Shown here: positions 1 to 5,160 of the stretch, one piece after another
Layout of the letters: each line of letters starts with the position of its first letter
How positions within the stretch are numbered: the first letter of the stretch is position 1
Assembly: GCA_013415575.1 (NCBI GenBank)
Contig: JAAEES010000033.1
Span: 1 to 8,960 of the forward strand
Length of the DNA: 8,960 nucleotides
Reading direction: 5' to 3'
Source: Methanomicrobiales archaeon
Lineage (GTDB): Archaea > Halobacteriota > Methanomicrobia > Methanomicrobiales > Methanospirillaceae
Position numbers and translations under genes: made by a program
Notes under the pieces: model-generated
Seen by the model: the letters and a program-made list of their open reading frames with translations, nothing else
What the model was told of the DNA's origin: nothing
The model's database searches: none

Positions 1-811
1 AACTGACATCCATGACCATATCGATCATGCCACGAACCGTTATGGACTGGTCGTAGCCCATGTCGGTGGTCTGAGCGGTTCCTTCACCGTTCCCTTCCAT
101 GATATCGGCATCAACATATGCGGTAGCTGAACCCTGGGCGTGGTCTTCATCTGTCTGGGCGCTTGGACTGATCTCAATCGAGTAGGTCAGTTCGACCGGC
201 TCTTCTACAGATGCAGCAGTAGTCCTGGCAGAACTGTCAGAGACTACCTGCCCTTCATACAGGTTCATTTCGCTTCCGGCTGTTACCTGGTCATTTGTTG
301 CCGGTAATATGGTTTCACTTTGCACGCCCCAGAAGCAGCAGCCCGACGGGCTTGTAGGATCAACATTTGCAGATGTCGACATCGAAGTTACCGTCGTTGA
401 TTCACTGGAGAACATGTTTCCTGCCGGGGATCCATCAGAACTTGCCGAAAAGTCTATGTACCGGCTTGTCTCGAGGTTGTTTGCAGGGTCGATCTGATTT
501 CCGGTATCCACCTCGACATCTTTTTCATAGTAGACAGAACCTGAGGTCGCTATGGTGCGTTCCTGATAGATAATACAATTCACCCCTTCTCCACTCAGGT
601 TGAGCGGGGGATTATCCTGTAAATCTTCATTTCCCTGGCACAGGGTCATATCAGTCCGGGCCCTCAGGCCTCCATCTGCATATGCTGATACTCCGACAAG
701 GAGGGTTGAGGTCTCATCACTTGCCGGAATGGCCCGGGCAGCCTCAGCGGTACTGACCGATGAGACCAGTACGAGAGCAACAAATATCAATAACCAAATT
801 TTTCGCTTCAT
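1..811 (-). CDS. Secreted Ser/Thr-rich protein of unknown function (C-terminus outside the window)
   Basis: I do not recognise this family. The frame is open from an ATG at 811 to the window edge, giving 270 residues without the C-terminus. Residues 1-25 form a Sec-type signal peptide: MKRK, then a hydrophobic core LLIFVALVLV, then a likely cleavage site near AEA. The exported part is acidic and rich in Ser, Thr, Ala and Gly. It shows alternating polar/apolar stretches that suggest beta strands, for example GSVYYEKDVEVD at 91-102 and VELTYSIEIS at 206-215. Four cysteines (C58, C79 and the adjacent pair C158-C159) could form disulfides outside the cell. No membrane anchor is visible, but one could lie off the window. 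A ribosome binding site AAGGTGG (817-823) sits 5 bases upstream and fixes the start. Motifs near the end (GSATAY at 227, QSITVRG at 255) resemble the neighbouring small secreted protein. A surface or envelope protein is inferred. Confidence 0.8.
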   Translation of the reverse strand, partial: MKRKIWLLIFVALVLVSSVSTAEAARAIPASDETSTLLVGVSAYADGGLRARTDMTLCQGNEDLQDNPPLNLSGEGVNCIIYQERTIATSGSVYYEKDVEVDTGNQIDPANNLETSRYIDFSASSDGSPAGNMFSSESTTVTSMSTSANVDPTSPSGCCFWGVQSETILPATNDQVTAGSEMNLYEGQVVSDSSARTTAASVEEPVELTYSIEISPSAQTDEDHAQGSATAYVDADIMEGNGEGTAQTTDMGYDQSITVRGMIDMVMDVS

Positions 812-855
812 TTCGCCACCTTGATTGTTATTCAACAAGGTTTTATTTTTTTATA

Positions 856-871
856 GTATATATATTTTTTT
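856..871 (-). promoter_or_regulatory. TATA-box promoter of the large secreted-protein gene
   Basis: On the minus strand this reads as an A-run followed by ATATATATAC, a strong archaeal TATA-box match. It is centred about 50 bases upstream of the ATG at 811, which leaves a leader of roughly 20-25 bases that includes the AAGGTGG ribosome binding site. The call rests on sequence match and spacing only. Confidence 0.55.
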
Positions 872-911
872 GCCCGTTTTGGGAAAAGGAGCGCAATATA
901 CTCATGAGATC

Positions 912-930
912 TGAAAATGAGGAATTTTCA
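912..930. repeat. Short perfect inverted repeat in the intergenic gap
   Basis: TGAAAAT, a 5-base loop GAGGA, then ATTTTCA form a perfect 7-bp dyad. Just to its left lie the palindromes CTCATGAG (901-908) and AGATCT (907-912). The cluster sits between the 3' end of the small secreted-protein gene and the promoter of the large one. It could be a regulator site for the large gene or a weak RNA hairpin after the small gene. No T-run follows on either strand at the expected distance, so a classical hairpin terminator is not supported. Otherwise I see nothing coding in the 812-964 gap. Confidence 0.35.
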
Positions 931-957
931 TGGATATAATCTTACAGGAACCCACTA

Positions 958-965
958 TAAAAAAT
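958..965 (-). terminator. T-run terminator of the small secreted-protein gene
   Basis: On the minus strand the TAA stop codon runs directly into a stretch of six T (964 to 959) and then ATAG. Archaeal RNA polymerase commonly terminates at such oligo-T tracts without a hairpin. The position directly behind the gene supports the call; the short length keeps it tentative. Confidence 0.4.
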
Positions 966-1369
966 TAGGAGAATGAGAAAATATATTCAAATGTATAGAT
1001 AGAACCGGACATCGAGACACTCTGGCTGAAATCCATTGCAACACTTCCATTTTTAGATTGCTGCATGCTTTTAATTTGGGAGTATGCAGAAACAGAACCA
1101 AAAGACGGAATTTCGCCAGAAGACAGAGCTGAACCACTAGTACCGATTTTTTCCCCACTGATTAGTGAAAAGGCGCTTACGCTGCCTTTACTGGTGCTGT
1201 AGTCATTCAACACGGCCAATTTCGACGGGGATAACTGACTTGAGCTGGGGCCGCTTCCATAGGAGGATACCGTCACGGAGTAACCCGTAGCGGCAGCTGC
1301 GGGACCTATCAATGTCGCAACTATCAGAATCGTGAGTGATAGTCCAATAAGATATTTTCTGATTGCCAT
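965..1369 (-). CDS. Small secreted Ser/Gly-rich repeat protein, unknown function
   Basis: This encodes 134 residues of a family I do not recognise. An upstream ATG at 1408 is in frame, but the start at 1369 is preferred because GGAGG lies 4 bases before it and the signal peptide then starts properly. Residues 1-27 are a signal peptide: MAIRK, a hydrophobic core to about residue 21, then GPAAAA as the cleavage region. The mature part of about 107 residues is Ser- and Gly-rich, has no cysteine, and is strongly beta-patterned. It ends in an aromatic alternating strand, YTFEYIFSFS. The motif GSVSA(F/Y)S occurs at 62-68 and again at 91-97, so the protein may be a short beta repeat. The C-terminal third resembles the end of the visible part of the neighbouring secreted protein (GS-x-x-AY, then QS-(V/I)-(S/T)-x-x-G-x-I). 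A surface or extracellular role is inferred. Confidence 0.8.
   Translation of the reverse strand: MAIRKYLIGLSLTILIVATLIGPAAAATGYSVTVSSYGSGPSSSQLSPSKLAVLNDYSTSKGSVSAFSLISGEKIGTSGSALSSGEIPSFGSVSAYSQIKSMQQSKNGSVAMDFSQSVSMSGSIYTFEYIFSFS
1079..1099 (-). repeat. Protein-level repeat unit 2 (GSVSAYS)
   Basis: Second copy of the motif, 29 residues after the first, with codons GGT TCT GTT TCT GCA TAC TCC. The spacing would suit a unit of a beta sandwich or beta roll of about 30 residues. With only two copies this remains suggestive. Confidence 0.45.
1166..1186 (-). repeat. Protein-level repeat unit 1 (GSVSAFS)
   Basis: First copy of the GSVSA(F/Y)S motif inside the small secreted protein. Its codons are GGC AGC GTA AGC GCC TTT TCA. 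These differ from those of the second copy at almost every third base, so the likeness is at protein level and not a recent DNA duplication. Confidence 0.45.
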
Positions 1370-1373
1370 AATT

Positions 1374-1378
1374 CCTCC
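1374..1378 (-). promoter_or_regulatory. Ribosome binding site deciding the start at 1369
   Basis: GGAGG on the minus strand, 4 bases before ATG 1369. It favours this start over the in-frame ATG at 1408, which would add 13 polar residues in front of the signal peptide. Confidence 0.7.
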
Positions 1379-1404
1379 ATTCTTAGTGTAATTCTCCCAT
1401 ATAC

Positions 1405-1414
1405 GCATAAATAC
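1405..1414 (-). promoter_or_regulatory. TATA-like promoter of the small secreted-protein gene
   Basis: GGTATTTATG on the minus strand, about 40 bases upstream of ATG 1369. Transcription starting about 25 bases further on would give a short leader with the GGAGG site. It lies in the 86-base gap behind thiL, in which I see no clear T-run terminator for thiL. Confidence 0.4.
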
Positions 1415-1455
1415 CTTCTCAGCTTGCGGTTTGATGATTGATCTTCAACCTTTCC

Positions 1456-2316
1456 TCATCCATTCCATGTATGCCTATACCCGCGATCCGGAGCGACTTT
1501 TCCATCCACAAACACCCTATGGTCCTCGATGACCGATCCAATCAGATGGATATCAATCCCTGCGATGGAAAGCATGGGCGCCGGGCATGTGAACAGCAGC
1601 TCGAAGTCTCCCCCGCCATACAGTGCATACCCCCGGCTCCCGGCGTGATCGACCCCTTCGATGAGCGGCAGCCGGGAGGAATCGATGGAAAAACCGAATT
1701 CATTTGCATCGAGTATATCATACAGTGATGCAACCAGCCCGTCACTGATGTCCATCATGGAACTGACCCCTGCTTGTGCCAGCAATCGACCCTCATCTAC
1801 CTTGGGGACGGGTTCAAACAGGAATCGTTCATACTGCCGGTATCCCTCAAGTGCTGCCTGTGCCCGGCCAAGGGTGCCGGTAATACCGATGAGGTCTCCT
1901 GGCTCTGCCCCGGCTCTCCGCACAACCCGGTCTGCAAAGCCAATCCCCGAGCTTACGATGGTCAGCTCACGGTGTGAATCGAGATCGCCGCCGGCAAGGA
2001 CCGCCCCGCAGCGCTCACAGCATGCCCGGCTACCTTCGAGGATCTGCCGTAACCGGCCGCTCCTGTCGAGGCCGACCGCCAGCAGAACGATTGCCGGGCG
2101 TGCACCCATGGCAGCAATATCACTCAGCGTCACGGCAGCGCTCATCCATCCGATCTGCCAGTCTGTCATTCCGGCGGGAAAATCGGTCTCTTCGTGCAGC
2201 ATGTCGGTGGTGGCGACTATCAGTTCAGCTCTGCAGGGAAGAACGGCACAGTCATCAAGCGTGTGCTCTGTGCCGATAACTTCCCTCACCAGCTTCTTCA
2301 GCTCCCGCTCATCCAC
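1456..2316 (-). CDS. thiL: Thiamine-monophosphate kinase ThiL
   Basis: ThiL phosphorylates thiamine monophosphate with ATP to give thiamine diphosphate, the active cofactor, in the cytoplasm. The 286 residues match the PurM/AIR-synthetase-like superfamily in length and motif order: DDCAVLP (21-27), TTDMLHEETDF (36-46), WMSAAVTLSDIAAMGARP (57-74), GGDL (109-112), GDLIGITGTLG (140-150), MMDISDGL (187-194) and ALYGGGDFELLFT (231-243). The acidic residues in DD, TTD, LSD, GGD and DISD are the expected Mg-nucleotide ligands. The last motif is usually GGEDYELLFT; here the Glu is Gly, a small departure. The start is GTG at 2316, which overlaps the end of the upstream gene by 8 bases. GGAG at 2327-2330 is a plausible but distant ribosome binding site, so translational coupling is likely. 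It is the last gene of the rio2-DUF460-thiL operon. Confidence 0.95.
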   Translation of the reverse strand: MDERELKKLVREVIGTEHTLDDCAVLPCRAELIVATTDMLHEETDFPAGMTDWQIGWMSAAVTLSDIAAMGARPAIVLLAVGLDRSGRLRQILEGSRACCERCGAVLAGGDLDSHRELTIVSSGIGFADRVVRRAGAEPGDLIGITGTLGRAQAALEGYRQYERFLFEPVPKVDEGRLLAQAGVSSMMDISDGLVASLYDILDANEFGFSIDSSRLPLIEGVDHAGSRGYALYGGGDFELLFTCPAPMLSIAGIDIHLIGSVIEDHRVFVDGKVAPDRGYRHTWNG

Positions 2317-4261
2317 CTTTCTTCATCTCCTTGCCCCGTTCGGTGCGGTACTCCTTGAAGATGTCCACCAGGAGCTTCTCCTTCTTTTCCCGATCATACT
2401 CCTTCTGTCCTTCCTCCCAGGACCGGATCGCTTCATCCAGCCGGTCCCGGTCGGCATAAGCCATGTTCCCTTTCATGACCACTCCGGCCGATTCGGAACT
2501 CACCAGCGGGACGTCCGATTCCCGGAATATCGCCACGAGCTGGGGATCGATCCGGGTGGATTCCGCGGTCCTGACTACCAGGGCATCGATTCCGGTCTGG
2601 GCAAGGTCCCGGGCAGCGCTCTTTCCCCAGACATCAATCCTCGGCACGTAGAGGATATCTCCCTCACGAATCCCGAGTTCATCGGAAAGCGCCTTTACCC
2701 CTTCCCGGGTAAGGGTAGAGACGATCCTGACCGGGATCATCTTCTCATCAACCGGAACCTCTTCAAGGACCCTGATCTTCTCAATTCGTTTCCGGAGTTT
2801 CTGAGTGGTCCGCTCCTCCCTCCGGAGCCTCTTTTTCAGGCTGGCAATAATTGCCTCCCGTTTGGCGATATCCGCATCTTTCCTCATCTTCTGATCTTCG
2901 CGGGAGCGGATCCGTTTCATCCGGGACTGGAGGCGGATGATCTCGTGATCCTTTTTCCGGGCATCCTCCTGCAGTTCCCGGATTACCTCTTTCAGCCGTT
3001 TGACAGTCCCGTCGAGGATCCTGATCCGTTCGTCCCGTTTGACATCGATCTCAACCTTCGGGGCTTCGACCTCACGGGGTTTCTCCCTGCCCCGCAGGTC
3101 GGCAAGAACCTGTTCGAGAGACTGTCCCCTGACGATTCCTGCCCGGACCTCATCGAGATCGAACCCGGGCGGGACCCGCCGCAGGAGGTTTTGGAACTTG
3201 TTCCGGTGACTCCGGAAGGCATCGAGCGCCGCGGCCAGGGCGTCCCGTTCGTGGTCATTCTGGTAGGGGAAGGGGGAGGTCATCTCGAGCTTTGTTTCCA
3301 CGCTCATGTCCTGCCGGGGGGAGTGGGCAATCCCGTTGAAGGCCCGCCGGATCTTCTCCACGGAAAACGGCATCTCATGGACATCGGAGGCGATGATCAG
3401 GGGTTTTCCCACCTTGTAGATGGCCTCGATCACGTCGGACATGGACATCTGGCGCGAACTCGTCAGGAACAAGAGGTTGCCATCCAGGTCGAGGGCTGCG
3501 ATTGCCGTCGTCGTCCCGGGGTCGATTCCTACGATCAGGAACCGCGGTTTCCCGGAGAGTGGGCGGAACTTGATCCGCTCAAGACGTCTGCCGCTGATGC
3601 GCACCTGGACATCGGCTCCCCTATAGGTGCTGACCGGGATCTGGTCCCGGGGAGCATAGACGTCAAACGAGACCCGGCTGTTCCCGCCAAAGGCCCGGGT
3701 CTCCTTCTTCTGGTAGCGCAGACCCGCGGTAACGAGTGCCATCTCGATCTCACGTGCCTTCTGCTGCACCGCCCCGTGGATTTTCCTGACATACCGGTTC
3801 TGGCTCCATCCTCCCTTCCCGGGGGACCGGTGCCGGCTCACCACGATCTCGCTGGTATTCTCGAAGGCCAGCACTTCTGCACCCGCCCCGAGCGTTGCCA
3901 CGCGGGCAATGGTCCGCGCCTCGTCATAGGGATTGAACCGGTCAAAGCTGATGTTGAAGCGGCTGGCCACCTTTCCGAGAGTCTCCTTGCGCTCCCCGCC
4001 GGTTACCTGGACCAGCCGCACCGCTGGCGGAAGTGCCTGCAGAAAGGCGTACAGATCATGTTGGTCGACGGCGATTTCCTGGAGACTGTCAACAGCAAGG
4101 ATATCCGGGCGTTCTTCATTGAGGATCCGGAAGAGGCGAAATCCCGTCACCTCGGACTCCGAGACGATCTCTCCGTCCTCCAACTTCACCAGGGCATACA
4201 TCGGGCGGCGTGAACGGGACCGCACCGAGCCTTTGATGATATCGATGCCGTACACCCTCAT
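2309..4261 (-). CDS. DUF460 / COG2433 protein: RuvC-like RNase H-fold domain with coiled coil
   Basis: This is an archaeal protein of 650 residues whose family is described as a predicted RNase H-fold (RuvC/YqgF-like) nuclease of unknown target. The central domain (about 238-350) shows FLIVGIDPGTTTAIAALD with D247, then LIIASD with D293, then NDHERDALAAA with D336 and D340, the spacing of RuvC-like acidic residues. The N-terminal 120 residues repeat the pattern in weaker form: YGIDI (D7), ILAVDS (D58), PYDEARTIARVATLGAG (D113). A basic Arg/Lys-rich stretch (about 143-190) follows. Residues 405-500 are a long, highly charged coiled coil, and 505-615 look like an alpha/beta domain of unknown role. 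The ATG at 4261 overlaps the rio2 stop as ATGA, with GAGGT 6 bases upstream. DNA or rRNA processing are both possible; the rio2 neighbour hints at ribosome work, but this is inference. Confidence 0.9.
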   Translation of the reverse strand: MRVYGIDIIKGSVRSRSRRPMYALVKLEDGEIVSESEVTGFRLFRILNEERPDILAVDSLQEIAVDQHDLYAFLQALPPAVRLVQVTGGERKETLGKVASRFNISFDRFNPYDEARTIARVATLGAGAEVLAFENTSEIVVSRHRSPGKGGWSQNRYVRKIHGAVQQKAREIEMALVTAGLRYQKKETRAFGGNSRVSFDVYAPRDQIPVSTYRGADVQVRISGRRLERIKFRPLSGKPRFLIVGIDPGTTTAIAALDLDGNLLFLTSSRQMSMSDVIEAIYKVGKPLIIASDVHEMPFSVEKIRRAFNGIAHSPRQDMSVETKLEMTSPFPYQNDHERDALAAALDAFRSHRNKFQNLLRRVPPGFDLDEVRAGIVRGQSLEQVLADLRGREKPREVEAPKVEIDVKRDERIRILDGTVKRLKEVIRELQEDARKKDHEIIRLQSRMKRIRSREDQKMRKDADIAKREAIIASLKKRLRREERTTQKLRKRIEKIRVLEEVPVDEKMIPVRIVSTLTREGVKALSDELGIREGDILYVPRIDVWGKSAARDLAQTGIDALVVRTAESTRIDPQLVAIFRESDVPLVSSESAGVVMKGNMAYADRDRLDEAIRSWEEGQKEYDREKKEKLLVDIFKEYRTERGKEMKKGG

Positions 4262-5115
4262 CCGGTAACCTCACCCAGGATCTCGTCAGCCGGAACCTCT
4301 ATGCCAAACCTCCGGGAAAAGTAGCGGGTGATGTTCCCGAGGTCCCGCACCAGGAGTTCTGCCGCATTGGGGTGGTCGGTGCCGACCCACTGTGGCCAGT
4401 CGATGAGATAGATCCGGGAGCCGTCATGCATCACGTTGAACTCGGAGAGATCGGCATGGATGATCCCTTTCCCGTATGCGAGCCGGACATTTTCGAGAAT
4501 CTCGGAGAGGACATCGCGAGGGGACTCGAGCGTGCACCGGTTGAGGGTGGCACCGGGAACAAACTCCATCACCACGGTGTGGCGGTTGATATCTACCGGG
4601 AGCGGAACGCTGACCGAAGGGTGGAGTGTCTGCAGCGCCTCATATTCGCGTTCAGCCGAGAGGCGGGAGGCGAAGATCCAGGGACAGTGCCCTTGGTCAG
4701 GCATATAGTCCCTGGTGACCCGGGCCGACTGGAAGGACCGCTGTCCTACGTGGTGAAACTTCAGCGCAAGCTCGGAGAGGCCGAGGGCTTCATAGACCAC
4801 GGCCTCTTTCCCCTCCCCGATGAGCGTCCCGAGGGCCCGGACTGTTCCCTTCCTGGTGAGGGAGATGAGGGCTAATGCATCATAGCCCTGGAAGACCAGG
4901 GAGTACCCTTCGTAGGGAACGGCATCGAACCGCACCAGCCCCATCGCCATCAGGCGGCCGAGCCGGTAGGATACCTCCGATTCAGAGAGACCGATCGTTC
5001 TCCTGAGAATATCGAGCGGGACCCATCGATACCGCCGCATCAGGCGCTCCAGAATCATCAGGATGCGGATCTCATACCGGTGGAGCTCGCGGATATGGTC
5101 GGCTGAAATTCCCAT
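4258..5115 (-). CDS. rio2: RIO2-type atypical serine protein kinase/ATPase
   Basis: RIO2 is an atypical kinase/ATPase that acts on late small-ribosomal-subunit precursors. The 285 residues show the two-domain family layout. A winged helix covers 1-90, with the typical LHRYEIRIL and MRRYRWVP stretches. The RIO kinase domain follows. Visible motifs are a Gly-rich loop IGEGKEAVVYEA (99-110), the ATP lysine K119 in LALKFHH, the catalytic loop IIHADLSEFNVM (218-229, D222 and N227), and the metal motif LIDWPQWV (237-244, D239). D239 is the residue RIO enzymes are known to phospho-aspartylate. No Shine-Dalgarno site precedes ATG 5115, and a TATA-like box is centred about 31 bases upstream, so the mRNA may be leaderless. 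It is the first gene of a minus-strand operon and its stop overlaps the DUF460 start by 4 bases. Confidence 0.95.
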   Translation of the reverse strand: MGISADHIRELHRYEIRILMILERLMRRYRWVPLDILRRTIGLSESEVSYRLGRLMAMGLVRFDAVPYEGYSLVFQGYDALALISLTRKGTVRALGTLIGEGKEAVVYEALGLSELALKFHHVGQRSFQSARVTRDYMPDQGHCPWIFASRLSAEREYEALQTLHPSVSVPLPVDINRHTVVMEFVPGATLNRCTLESPRDVLSEILENVRLAYGKGIIHADLSEFNVMHDGSRIYLIDWPQWVGTDHPNAAELLVRDLGNITRYFSRRFGIEVPADEILGEVTG

Positions 5116-5128
5116 GTATTCTACACAA

Positions 5129-5138
5129 TTTATCTATA
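5129..5138 (+). promoter_or_regulatory. TATA box of the thiolase-channel-nadE operon
   Basis: TTTATCTATA is centred about 27 bases before the TTG start at 5161. That distance implies a leaderless or almost leaderless transcript. It lies in a 45-base gap shared with the oppositely directed rio2 promoter. Confidence 0.5.
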
Positions 5139-5140
5139 CG

Positions 5141-5150
5141 GGAAATAAAG
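5141..5150 (-). promoter_or_regulatory. TATA-like box of the rio2 operon
   Basis: CTTTATTTCC on the minus strand, centred about 31 bases before the rio2 ATG at 5115, where no ribosome binding site is seen. A leaderless rio2 mRNA is inferred. The box is a weaker TATA match than the plus-strand one 10 bases away. Confidence 0.4.
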
Positions 5151-5160
5151 GTTGATCTGA

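Noticed and set aside
309..824. Short plus-strand frames within the first secreted-protein gene
   Set aside because: The minus-strand frame is open throughout and has a signal peptide, a ribosome binding site and a TATA box. The plus-strand frames have none of these.
812..964. A small RNA or tRNA gene in the intergenic gap
   Set aside because: There is no cloverleaf, CCA-like end or GC-rich conserved stem. Only AT-rich promoter sequence and short dyads are visible.
1370..1408. A 13-residue N-terminal extension of the small secreted protein
   Set aside because: It would begin near the predicted transcription start, lacks a ribosome binding site, and puts polar residues ahead of a typical signal peptide.
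1370..1455. A terminator for the thiL operon
   Set aside because: I looked for a T-run or hairpin after the thiL stop on the minus strand and found none convincing; the first T-rich stretch is the TATA-like box of the next gene.
1661..4213. An 850-codon open frame on the plus strand, opposite thiL and the DUF460 gene
   Set aside because: In the DUF460 part its codons line up exactly with the minus-strand codons. It therefore stays open simply because TTA, CTA and TCA are rare there. Its translation is Pro/Gly/Asp-rich with no domain, while the minus-strand proteins have full motifs.
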